A stretch of 64,000 nucleotides of DNA, taken from positions 62,001 through 126,000 of the forward strand of contig NZ_FNIJ01000007.1 of NCBI RefSeq assembly GCF_900103845.1, in the 5' to 3' direction. Shown piece by piece: positions 45,749 through 53,212 of the stretch. The notes under the pieces were generated by a model, which was not told the origin of the DNA, searched no databases, and saw only the letters and a program-made list of their open reading frames with translations. The stretch's first letter is position 1, and the number at the start of each line of letters is the position of its first letter. The stretch comes from Pseudomonas jinjuensis. GTDB lineage: Bacteria; Pseudomonadota; Gammaproteobacteria; Pseudomonadales; Pseudomonadaceae. The position numbers were made by a program, and so were the translations under genes.

Positions 45749-46230
45749 AGGGGTTTCTCCAGTTGCACCAGGGCGACCCGATGGCCTTGCGGGTCGCTGC
45801 GCTCGACGATGCCGAACGGCCGGTATCCCAGCCGAGTGTAGAGCAACAGGCCGGCGGCGTTGGCGTTGAAGCAGGAGATCTTCATCGCCCGCGCGCGGTA
45901 GCGCTCGCGGGCCAGCCCTTCCATCACGCCGACCAGGTACTGCGCCACGCCATGCCCGCGCGCCCAGGGCGCGACCAGCATGTTGCCGAGGGCGCAGCTT
46001 TCGCCGGGATTCCACTGGTAGAAGTTGGCGAAGCCAGCGATGCGTCCGTCGAGCAGGGCGACGGTGCTTTCCCGGCGTTCGGCCAGGGCGGCGGCGAGCT
46101 GGCCGACGGTCAGCGGCCAGCTCGCCTTGGGGTAGGCGTAGAAGAGTTCGTCGCGGTCCTGGGGAAAGCCGACCACCTCGTCGAGGTCGCCGGCCGTGGC
46201 GGGTCGATGCGTCAGTGCGGGTTTTTCCAC
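45745..46230 (-). CDS. GNAT-family N-acetyltransferase
   Basis: 161 aa with GTG start at 46230 (AAGGA upstream). GNAT fold: LTHRPATAGDLDEVVGFPQD, STVALLDGRIAGFANFYQWN, the acetyl-CoA loop NMLVAPWARGHGVAQYLVGV (R/Q-x-x-G-x-A pattern as ARGHGVA) and FNANAAGLLLYTRLGYRPFG. First gene of the coupled GNAT-DsrE-GcvH-like set. Acceptor substrate unknown; it might modify a protein or small molecule in the same pathway. Confidence 0.82.
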   Translation of the reverse strand: MEKPALTHRPATAGDLDEVVGFPQDRDELFYAYPKASWPLTVGQLAAALAERRESTVALLDGRIAGFANFYQWNPGESCALGNMLVAPWARGHGVAQYLVGVMEGLARERYRARAMKISCFNANAAGLLLYTRLGYRPFGIVERSDPQGHRVALVQLEKPL

Positions 46231-46243
46231 AGGCGTTCCTTCA

Positions 46244-46810
46244 TCAGTGTGGCGGGTACTGGGCGAGCACCTTCTGCACGGCTTCGCGGATTTCCGCTTC
46301 GCGCTCGGCCGGATTCGGGCTGGTCTTGTACACCGTCTTCGCGCCGCTGCCGCGCCAGACCAGCTTGCCGTCCTTGCCGTCGAGCAGGTCGATCTGGATG
46401 GTGGCGACGTTGTAGTAGACGGTGCGCGACTCGACGTAGGGCGCGCCCCAGTAGCCGCCGCAGCAACCGCCACCCCAGCCGTACCAGCCGCCGTAGCTGC
46501 TGGTGTACTGGTCCTGGCGCTGGTCGACGATCAGGTAGGCACGCGCCTTCAGGTCGGCGGCGGAGCCGGACGCCGCCGGGCGCAGGCCGCGCTGGTCGAG
46601 CTGGCTGGCGACGGCGTCGCGGATGCGCTGTTCGGTGATGTCGCTCTTGATCCGCGGATCGTCGGGCTTGTATTCGAAGGGCGGTTGCGCCCAGGTCCAG
46701 GTGCGGTAGGCGGCGAAGTCGCGGCTCTTGTCGTAGTCCCGGTTCACGCTGATGGTTTCGCAGGCTGCGAGGCTGAGTACCAGGCCTAGCAGTAACAAGC
46801 GGCGGATCAT
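46244..46810 (-). CDS. DUF4136 lipoprotein
   Basis: 188 aa. Lipobox LVLSLAACETIS. DUF4136 core: DYDKSRDFAAYRTWTWAQPP, ITEQRIRDAVASQLDQRGLR, DLKARAYLIVDQRQDQYTSS, then a Gly/Trp/Tyr-rich stretch (YGGWYGWGGGCCGGYWGAP), and VATIQIDLLDGKDGKLVWRG ending in QKVLAQYPPH. Outer-membrane-associated lipoprotein of unknown role. A related lipoprotein gene follows upstream (46933-47529), apparently a tandem paralogue. Ends 13 bases before the GNAT gene start. Confidence 0.85.
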   Translation of the reverse strand: MIRRLLLLGLVLSLAACETISVNRDYDKSRDFAAYRTWTWAQPPFEYKPDDPRIKSDITEQRIRDAVASQLDQRGLRPAASGSAADLKARAYLIVDQRQDQYTSSYGGWYGWGGGCCGGYWGAPYVESRTVYYNVATIQIDLLDGKDGKLVWRGSGAKTVYKTSPNPAEREAEIREAVQKVLAQYPPH

Positions 46811-46932
46811 GATCGCGGTCCTCAAGATAGAGAGTTCCATCGAAACGCAGACCCTGGCCGAACGCAAGTGATTCGTATCAACGCAGGGGCCCTGGCGCGC
46901 AGATTCCTGTCCGGAATTGTGGACAGCGGATT

Positions 46933-47529
46933 TCAGTACGGCGGATAGCCGGCGAGCGCCTGGCGGGCTGCTTCGTGCAGGCCGTCGGACTGCTCCTTCT
47001 GGCTGCCGCCGGCGTCGAATTCCGCGCTGCCGCTCCAGACGCGCTGGCCATTGCGGGCATCGATCATCTCGATGCGCAGCACGCCGACCTGCACGACGTA
47101 GGTACGGGTGACCGGGAAGGCCGCGCCGTAGCCGTACCAGGGATCGTGCCAGCCGTAGTAGCCGTAGGACGCGCCGTAGTAGTCGGTGACCTGGCGGGTG
47201 CGCATCTCGCTGCTCAGGCGTGCGTCGACGCGCAGGTCCGGCGCGTTGCCGGGGCGCGCCGGGCGCAGGCCGACGCGGTCGAGCTGCTGGCTCACCGCGT
47301 CCTGCAGCGGCGTGCCGTAGGCGCCGGCCGCCTCCGTGGCGCCGCTCCAGTTCCACGAGCGATAGCGGCCGTAGTCCAGCGGCGCGGCGGGATAGCTGCC
47401 GGGGTCGAGCCCGGGATTGGCTGCCGACGGTGGCGCCGGCGGATAGGGCAGGGCGGTGGCGGTGTAGGGATTGCCGGCCTGGCAGGCGGCCAGGGCGGCA
47501 AGCAGCGGCAGGAGGATCAGGCGAGGCAT
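46933..47529 (-). CDS. DUF4136 lipoprotein (tandem paralogue)
   Basis: 198 aa. Lipobox LLAALAACQAGNP. A Pro-rich linker, then the DUF4136 pattern YGRYRSWNWSGATEAAGAYG, LQDAVSQQLDRVGLRPARPG, a Tyr/Gly-rich loop (YYGASYGYYGWHDPWYGYG) and VLRIEMIDARNGQRVWSGSA ending QALAGYPPY. The layout and terminal PPY/PPH match the neighbouring lipoprotein, so the pair likely arose by duplication. Function unknown. Confidence 0.85.
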   Translation of the reverse strand: MPRLILLPLLAALAACQAGNPYTATALPYPPAPPSAANPGLDPGSYPAAPLDYGRYRSWNWSGATEAAGAYGTPLQDAVSQQLDRVGLRPARPGNAPDLRVDARLSSEMRTRQVTDYYGASYGYYGWHDPWYGYGAAFPVTRTYVVQVGVLRIEMIDARNGQRVWSGSAEFDAGGSQKEQSDGLHEAARQALAGYPPY

Positions 47530-47570
47530 GGCGCACTCTCGCGGACGGAAGACTTCTTCCGATTCTGCGC

Positions 47571-48323
47571 CTAATCCACTGGCCGGCACAGCCAGTGCAG
47601 GTAGCGGCCGAGATTGGCGAAGGCCGGATGGCGGCGGTATTCCACCTCCATCTCCAGCAGGTCCAGCGGCTCGGCCCTGCTCTGGAATTCCACCGGCATG
47701 TAGTCGTGGAACACCCGCACGCCGCTGCGCGCCTCGATGCGCCAGGCGCCGGTCATGGCCGCTTCCAGCTCGCGCGGGTCGAGCGGCCGCTGCGGGGTGA
47801 GGCTCTGTCCCTCGCCGGCGAAGCGATGCTTGCGCAGCTTGCGGAAGTGGCCCTTGAGCAGGTTGCGGTAGATCAGCGCGTCGCGGTTGTAGAAGGCCAG
47901 CGACAGCAGGCCGTCGCGGCGGGTGAGCTGGCGCAGCACCGGGAGGATCGCCTGGGGTTCGGCCAGCCATTCCAGCACCGCGTGGCAGACCACCAGGTCG
48001 TAGGGCTGGTCGAGCTGGCCAAGCAGTTCCTGCCACGGCGCCTGGATGAAGGTCGCCTGCTGGCCGGCCTCGGCGAACTGCCGGCGGGCGCCTGCGAGCA
48101 TGGGTTCGGCGGGTTCGGCGAGGGTCACCTGATGGCCGCGCCCGGCCAGCCACAGCGACATGTGGCCGAGCCCGGCGCCGACGTCGAGCACCCGCAGCGG
48201 CCGCTCCGGCAGCGCCTCGGCGAGGTCGGCCTGGAGCACGGCGAGGCGGATCGCGCCTTTGGCGCCGCCGTAGATCTTCTCGGCGAAGCGCGTCGCCAGT
48301 TCGTCGAAATGGCGGTCGCTCAT
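47571..48323 (-). CDS. cmoM: SAM-dependent tRNA methyltransferase CmoM-like
   Basis: 250 aa class I methyltransferase. SAM motif I VLDVGAGLGHMSLWLAGRGH, then FDELATRFAEKIYGGAKGAI at the N-terminus and YDLVVCHAVLEWLAEPQAIL, all characteristic of SmtA/CmoM. CmoM methylates 5-carboxymethoxyuridine (or its hydroxylated form) in tRNA anticodons. Its ATG overlaps the stop of the MazG-like gene (ATGA). Confidence is high for the fold and moderate for the exact CmoM activity. Confidence 0.85.
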   Translation of the reverse strand: MSDRHFDELATRFAEKIYGGAKGAIRLAVLQADLAEALPERPLRVLDVGAGLGHMSLWLAGRGHQVTLAEPAEPMLAGARRQFAEAGQQATFIQAPWQELLGQLDQPYDLVVCHAVLEWLAEPQAILPVLRQLTRRDGLLSLAFYNRDALIYRNLLKGHFRKLRKHRFAGEGQSLTPQRPLDPRELEAAMTGAWRIEARSGVRVFHDYMPVEFQSRAEPLDLLEMEVEYRRHPAFANLGRYLHWLCRPVD

Positions 48324-48625
48324 GGGCGGAACCGCCGTTCGCTGTCGGCCAGCTTGGCGCGCACCACCTGTTCCATGTCGATGCCCAGTTCCGCGCAGAG
48401 CAGCAGCAGGTAGAGGACGATGTCGCCGACCTCCTGGCCGGCGTGCTCCAGTTGGTCGGGCGGCAGGCGGCGGGATTCGTCCTCGCCCAGCCACTGGAAG
48501 ATTTCCACCAGTTCGGCCATTTCCACGCTGGCGGCCATCGCCAGGTTCTTCGGGCTGTGGAAGCGCTTCCAGTCGTTGTGGTCGCGGATCGCGTGCAGGC
48601 GCGCGGTGAGTTCGCTGAGGTTCAT
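48320..48625 (-). CDS. MazG-like nucleotide pyrophosphohydrolase
   Basis: 101 aa all-alpha NTP-PPase. RDHNDWKRFHSPKNLAMAAS, VEMAELVEIFQWLGEDESRR and HAGQEVGDIVLYLLLLCAEL contain the ExxE and ExxD metal-binding pairs of the MazG/RS21-C6 family. Probably removes non-canonical dNTPs. Co-translated with cmoM. Confidence 0.88.
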   Translation of the reverse strand: MNLSELTARLHAIRDHNDWKRFHSPKNLAMAASVEMAELVEIFQWLGEDESRRLPPDQLEHAGQEVGDIVLYLLLLCAELGIDMEQVVRAKLADSERRFRP

Positions 48626-48667
48626 CGTGGGACTCCTGATTCGGCCCCTAGCTTCGGCCTTCGCGGC

Positions 48668-49525
48668 TCAGGCATCAAGGGTTCGCCAGCTGCCGGCCAT
48701 GTGCGGCAGATCCTCCTTGCCGACCAGGCTGAACTGCCCGTCAGGCCCGGGGGCGCTGGCCAGCAGGGTCAGGCTGGTGGGCAGCAGCACCGGTTTCCGG
48801 AAGCGCGCCTCGACCTGGTAGCCGGCCCTGGGCAACTGCGGCTGCAGCGCCGCCAGGCTGCGCGCCTTGTTCCACAGGCCGTGGGCGATGGCCTGCGGGA
48901 AGCCGAACAGTTTCGCGCTGGCGGCGGACAGGTGGATCGGGTTGTAGTCGCCGGACACCCGCGCGTAGCGGCGGCCGATGTCTTCCGGCGCGTCCCAGCG
49001 GTCGAGCAGGGCCAGCGGCAGGGCGTCCTCTTCCTCGCGACTTGGCGCCGCGCCCTCGATCTGCAGGCCGCGGAACAGCACGCGGCTGTCGCCTTCCCAG
49101 AGCAGGCCGAGCGGGTCGTGCAACTGGGTGAGGATGCTGAAGGTAACCCCCTTGGCGTGCGGCTGCAGGTCGTCCACGCGCACGCTGACCTCGGCGCTGG
49201 CGAGCCCGCCGAGCGGCCGGACCACGCGGATGCGGTTTTCCAGGTGCACCAGGCCGAGCAGCGGGAAGGGGAAGCGTTCCTCGGTGAGCAGCGCCATCTG
49301 CAGGGGGAAGGCGAGGATGTGCGGGTAGGTCGGCGGCAGCAGGTGGTCGTCGGCGAAACCGCAGACCTGCCGGTAGCGCTCCAGATGCTGCGGGTCCACC
49401 CTAACCTGGCTGCGCAGGCCGTGGCCGGGCAACTGGCGGCCACGCATGCCGCGGCGCACGGCTGCTTTGGCGAACAGGCCGGGCAGGGCGGGCGGAGTGG
49501 GCAGGTCGATCCATTCGGTGGACAT
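48668..49525 (-). CDS. MaoC-family dehydratase
   Basis: 285 aa double hot-dog protein. The C-terminal half carries SGDYNPIHLSAASAKLFGFP (Asp193, His198), the hydratase-2 catalytic motif, followed by AIAHGLWNKARSLAAL. Family members hydrate or dehydrate 3-hydroxyacyl-thioesters. A FabG-like reductase (50093) and a thiolase (51572) in the same region complete a three-enzyme fatty-acyl set, although the genes are on different strands. Start ATG 49525. Confidence 0.82.
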   Translation of the reverse strand: MSTEWIDLPTPPALPGLFAKAAVRRGMRGRQLPGHGLRSQVRVDPQHLERYRQVCGFADDHLLPPTYPHILAFPLQMALLTEERFPFPLLGLVHLENRIRVVRPLGGLASAEVSVRVDDLQPHAKGVTFSILTQLHDPLGLLWEGDSRVLFRGLQIEGAAPSREEEDALPLALLDRWDAPEDIGRRYARVSGDYNPIHLSAASAKLFGFPQAIAHGLWNKARSLAALQPQLPRAGYQVEARFRKPVLLPTSLTLLASAPGPDGQFSLVGKEDLPHMAGSWRTLDA

Positions 49526-49663
49526 CGGACTTCTCCTTGCGCGGGCTTGGCCGGAGGGTATGTCAGTACGGTGAACTTTCCTACCAGCACTTGCGTACTA
49601 TCTTGAGTGGTTGTCGGAAGCTGCCCTAAGATGGCCGGCTCATGGATAACAAGAAAAAACGCC

Positions 49664-50080
49664 ATGTATGAATTGACTGACACTGGGGCGCCTGTGCGCC
49701 TGACGGTCGATGCGCTGGGGAGCTGCATCGATCCACCCGGCCGCAACACCGACCTGGTCTGCCAGGTGCGCGAGCTGATCGGCGAACTGCTGGTCAACGG
49801 CGGCGCCACCCTCGAACGTGTCGCCGACCGCCTCGGCATGACCGTGCGGCGCCTGCGCGACGCCCTGGCCAAGGCCGGGGTCGGCTTCAACGACCTGCTC
49901 ACCGACTACCGCTCGCAACTGGCCATGCAACTCCTGCTGGAGACCGACGAGCGCATCCAGGTGATAGTCGAGCGCACCGGTTTTTCCGAGCCGAGCACCT
50001 TCTACCGGGCGTTCAAGCGCTGGGCGGGGGAGACGCCGGTGGAGTTCAGGAGGCGCGGGAGGATTCCTGTGGCCTCGTGA
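49664..50080 (+). CDS. Short AraC-type DNA-binding protein
   Basis: 138 aa. Little more than an AraC DNA-binding domain: NTDLVCQVRELIGELLVNGG, LERVADRLGMTVRRLRDALA (first helix-turn-helix) and IQVIVERTGFSEPSTFYRAF (second), then KRWAGETPVEFRRRGR. Typical OruR-like regulators are about 330 aa with an N-terminal sensor, which is missing here, so this is either a minimal regulator or a 5'-truncated gene. From memory a regulator also sits by PA4786 in P. aeruginosa. Convergent with the reductase gene. Confidence 0.8.
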   Translation: MYELTDTGAPVRLTVDALGSCIDPPGRNTDLVCQVRELIGELLVNGGATLERVADRLGMTVRRLRDALAKAGVGFNDLLTDYRSQLAMQLLLETDERIQVIVERTGFSEPSTFYRAFKRWAGETPVEFRRRGRIPVAS

Positions 50081-50092
50081 TTGCCTGTTCCC

Positions 50093-51439
50093 TCAAGCCC
50101 CCAACACACTCAACCCACACACCCGCAACACCTGTCCCGTCACCGCCCCGGACCCCGGCTGCGCCAGCCAGGCGACTGCCTCGGCGACGTCCTGCGGCAG
50201 GCCGCCCTGGCCCATGGCATTCATCCGCCGGCCGGCCTCGCGGTAGGTCAGCGGCATGGCGGCGGTCATCCGCGTCTCGATGAAGCCCGGTGCGATGGCG
50301 TTGATGCTGATGCCGCGTCCGGCCAGCGCTGGCGCCCAGGCCTCGGCCAGGCCGATCAGCCCGGCCTTGCTGGTGGCGTAGTTGGTCTGGCCGAAGTTGC
50401 CGGCGATGCCGCTGACCGAGGCCATCAGCACCACACGTCCGTCGTCGTGCAGCCGGCCGGCGTCGAGCAGCGCCTGGGTCAGTACCTGCGGGGCCTGCAG
50501 GTTGACGGCGATCACCGAGTCCCAGAATTCCTCGCTCATCTTCGCCAGGGTCTTGTCGCGGGTGATGCCGGCGTTGTGCACGAGGATGTCGACGCCTTCC
50601 GGCAGCGCCTCCACCAGCTTCTCGCCAGCATCCGCCGCACCGATGTCCAGCGCCACGCCACGTCCGCCCAGGCGCGCGGCGAGGGCGTCGAGTTCGTCCT
50701 GTGCCTGCGGCACGTCGAGCAGGGTGACCATGGCGCCGTCGCGCGCCAGGGTTTCCGCGATGGCCGCGCCGATGCCGCGGGCGGCGCCGGTGACCACCGC
50801 ATGCCTGCCGGCCAGCGGCCGGCTCCAGTCGGTGACCTGCGCGGCGCAGGGCGACAGCTGCATGACCTGCCCGGAGATGTAGGCGCTCTTCGGCGAGAGG
50901 AAGAAGCGCAGCGCGCCTTCCAGCTGGTCCTCGGCACCGGCGCCGACGCGGATCAGCTGCACGGTGCCGCCGTGGCGGACTTCCTTGCCCAGCGAGCGCA
51001 TGAAGCCTTCCAGGCTGCGCTGCACGCTGGCCGCCAGCGGGTCGTCGAGGGCTTCCGGCGGGCGGCCGAGGATCACCAGGTGCGGGCAGGTTTCCAGGCT
51101 CTTCAGCGCCGGCTGGAAGAAAGCGCGCAGTTCGGCGAGGTCCTCGAAACGGCTCAGCCCGCTGGCATCGAACAGCAGCGCCTTGAGCTTCTGGCCGGTC
51201 CACGGCGCCAGGCCGGGCTGGCCTTCGGCGGGGGTGAACAGGCTGTCGGTCAGGCGCGGGGCGATGGACAGCGCCGTATCGAGCAGCCCGCCGCGTCCGC
51301 CGACCAGCAGCGCGCCCTCCAGCGGACGGTTGCGGCCGGAACGCCAGCGCTCCAGGCGCACCGGGGCGGGCAGGCCGACGGCGCCGACCAGGCGGCGGCC
51401 GACGCGGGAGTTGGCGAATGTCATGTAGCGATCGGTCAT
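50093..51439 (-). CDS. 3-oxoacyl-ACP/CoA reductase with N-terminal domain (FabG4-like)
   Basis: 448 aa, the size of mycobacterial FabG4 (about 454). The first ~210 residues are a degenerate Rossmann-like domain (FANSRVGRRLVGAVGLPAPV and LKALLFDASGLSRFEDLAEL). The C-terminal SDR domain has TGAARGIGAAIAETLARDG, HNAGITRDKTL, ASVSGIAGNFGQTNYATSKAG (catalytic Tyr/Lys) and NAIAPGFIETRMT. NADH-dependent high-molecular-weight FabG proteins reduce 3-oxoacyl chains. Divergent from the thiolase gene across 132 bases. From memory like PA4786. Confidence 0.88.
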   Translation of the reverse strand: MTDRYMTFANSRVGRRLVGAVGLPAPVRLERWRSGRNRPLEGALLVGGRGGLLDTALSIAPRLTDSLFTPAEGQPGLAPWTGQKLKALLFDASGLSRFEDLAELRAFFQPALKSLETCPHLVILGRPPEALDDPLAASVQRSLEGFMRSLGKEVRHGGTVQLIRVGAGAEDQLEGALRFFLSPKSAYISGQVMQLSPCAAQVTDWSRPLAGRHAVVTGAARGIGAAIAETLARDGAMVTLLDVPQAQDELDALAARLGGRGVALDIGAADAGEKLVEALPEGVDILVHNAGITRDKTLAKMSEEFWDSVIAVNLQAPQVLTQALLDAGRLHDDGRVVLMASVSGIAGNFGQTNYATSKAGLIGLAEAWAPALAGRGISINAIAPGFIETRMTAAMPLTYREAGRRMNAMGQGGLPQDVAEAVAWLAQPGSGAVTGQVLRVCGLSVLGA

Positions 51440-51571
51440 GAAGCAACCTCGTGGGTACTGGAACAGCTGACCATGGGACGGCGCCGGCGGTTCGGATCGA
51501 TCCACGCCCGCGCCGCGCGAACGGGCTAAGGTTAGCCTGTGCCCCCACCCGCGCCATCCAAGGAGTCCTGC

Positions 51572-52849
51572 ATGACCGAGCCGCGCCGGGTCGCCATCGT
51601 CGGCGGCAACCGTATTCCCTTCGCCCGCTCCAACACCGTCTACGCCACGGCGAGCAACCAGGAGATGCTGACCTCCGCGCTGGACGGCCTGGTGGAGCGC
51701 TACCGGCTGCACGGCGAGCGCCTCGGCGAGGTGGTCGCCGGCGCGGTGCTCAAGCACTCCCGCGACTTCAACCTGACCCGCGAATGCGTGCTCGGCTCGC
51801 GCCTGTCGCCGCAGACGCCGGCCTACGACGTGCAGCAGGCCTGTGGCACCGGGCTGGAAGCGGCGATCCTGGTGGCCAACAAGATCGCCCTCGGGCAGAT
51901 CGACTGCGGCATCGCCGGCGGCGTGGATACCACCTCCGACGCGCCGATCGGCGTCGACGAGGGGCTGCGCAGGATCCTGCTGGCGGCCAACCGGGCGAAG
52001 ACCACCGGCGACAAGCTGCGGGCGTTGCTGCAGATGCGTCCGTGGCATCTGAAACCGCACATCCCGCGCAACGGCGAGCCGCGCACCGGCAAGTCGATGG
52101 GCGAGCACTGCGAGCTGATGGCGCAGGAGTGGAAGATTCCCCGCGACGAGCAGGACCGCCTCGCCTACGAAAGCCACCTCAAGCTGGCCGCCGCCTACGC
52201 CGAGGGCTGGCAGAACGACCTGATGACGCCGTTCCGCGGCCTCAACCGCGACCAGAACCTGCGCCCGGACATCGACCTGGGCAAGCTCGCCGCGCTCAGG
52301 CCGGCGTTCGACCACAGCGCGCGGGGCACGCTGACCGCCGGCAACTCCACGCCGCTCACCGATGGCGCCGCGGTGGTGCTGCTGGCCAGCGAGGAATGGG
52401 CGAAGGCGCGCGACCTGCCGATCCTCGCCTGGCTGCGCGACGGCGAGGCGGCGGCGGTGGACTACGTCAGCGGCGCCGAGGGCCTGCTGATGGCGCCGGT
52501 CTACGCCGTGCCGCGCCTGCTGGCGCGCAACGGCCTGAGCCTGCAGGACTTCGACTACTACGAAATCCACGAAGCCTTCGCCGCCCAGGTGCTGTGCACC
52601 CTCAAGGCCTGGGAGGACGCCGACTACTGCCGCACGCGCCTCGGCCTGGAGCAGCCGCTGGGCGCCATCGACCGGGCGAAGCTCAACGTCAAGGGCGGCT
52701 CGCTGGCGGCCGGCCACCCCTTCGCCGCCACCGGCGCGCGGATCGTCGCCAACCTGGCGAAGCTGCTGTCCATGGCGGAACAGGGGCGCGGGCTGATCTC
52801 CATCTGCGCGGCGGGCGGCCAGGGTGTGACCGCGATCCTCGAAAGGTAA
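51572..52849 (+). CDS. Acetyl-CoA C-acyltransferase (FadI-like thiolase)
   Basis: 425 aa thiolase of the FadI length class. Catalytic Cys in VQQACGTGLEAAILVANKIA; TPLTDGAAVVLLASEEWAK; His in YYEIHEAFAAQVLCTLKAWE; second Cys in ICAAGGQGVTAILER. Cleaves or forms 3-ketoacyl-CoA. Start ATG at 51572 after AAGGAG. Divergent from the FabG4-like gene and near the MaoC gene, consistent with a fatty-acid module. Ends before an intrinsic terminator. Confidence 0.92.
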   Translation: MTEPRRVAIVGGNRIPFARSNTVYATASNQEMLTSALDGLVERYRLHGERLGEVVAGAVLKHSRDFNLTRECVLGSRLSPQTPAYDVQQACGTGLEAAILVANKIALGQIDCGIAGGVDTTSDAPIGVDEGLRRILLAANRAKTTGDKLRALLQMRPWHLKPHIPRNGEPRTGKSMGEHCELMAQEWKIPRDEQDRLAYESHLKLAAAYAEGWQNDLMTPFRGLNRDQNLRPDIDLGKLAALRPAFDHSARGTLTAGNSTPLTDGAAVVLLASEEWAKARDLPILAWLRDGEAAAVDYVSGAEGLLMAPVYAVPRLLARNGLSLQDFDYYEIHEAFAAQVLCTLKAWEDADYCRTRLGLEQPLGAIDRAKLNVKGGSLAAGHPFAATGARIVANLAKLLSMAEQGRGLISICAAGGQGVTAILER

Positions 52850-52908
52850 TCCAATACCCGAGGCGGCCATTGGCCGTCCTCGCGATGTAAAGCAACTCCG
52901 TGACTTCA

Positions 52909-52941
52909 GGCGGTACCGTGCACGCGGTACCGCCTTTTTTT
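52909..52941 (+). terminator. Intrinsic terminator after the thiolase
   Basis: Perfect 10-bp stem GGCGGTACCG (52909-52918) / CGGTACCGCC (52925-52934), loop TGCACG, followed by seven T residues. Confidence 0.9.
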
Positions 52942-53212
52942 CGTCCATAGGGCGCCGGAATGTCCCGGAATTCCTGACCTGTAGGAGCCAGCTTGCTGGC
53001 GAATCCGGAGTTACCGGCAACCACCGGGCAGCCGGCAGAGATGGATGATCGCCAGCAAGCTGGCTCCTACGAAAAGCGCACTGCGCTGTCTGGGCGCGCT
53101 GCCGTTCGTCCGCTACCCGCCGCGCATCGGCCAGGCGGTGGCATGGCTCAAGGGGAGCGGGGGTGTGGCTTCCTATACTTGATGAGTCCCATCGTTGTTG
53201 CGGGCTCCTGCC
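52942..53212. repeat. REP pair and gene-free leader before the MEMO1 gene
   Basis: REP arms at 52981-53003 and 53048-53070 (GTAGGAGCCAGC family). The remaining bases to the MEMO1 start contain no ORF I can support and no obvious promoter. Confidence 0.8.

Noticed and set aside
53079-53212. Possible gene remnant upstream of the MEMO1 gene
   Set aside because: The short readable stretch has no recognisable motif or start; chance reading in GC-rich DNA is more likely.
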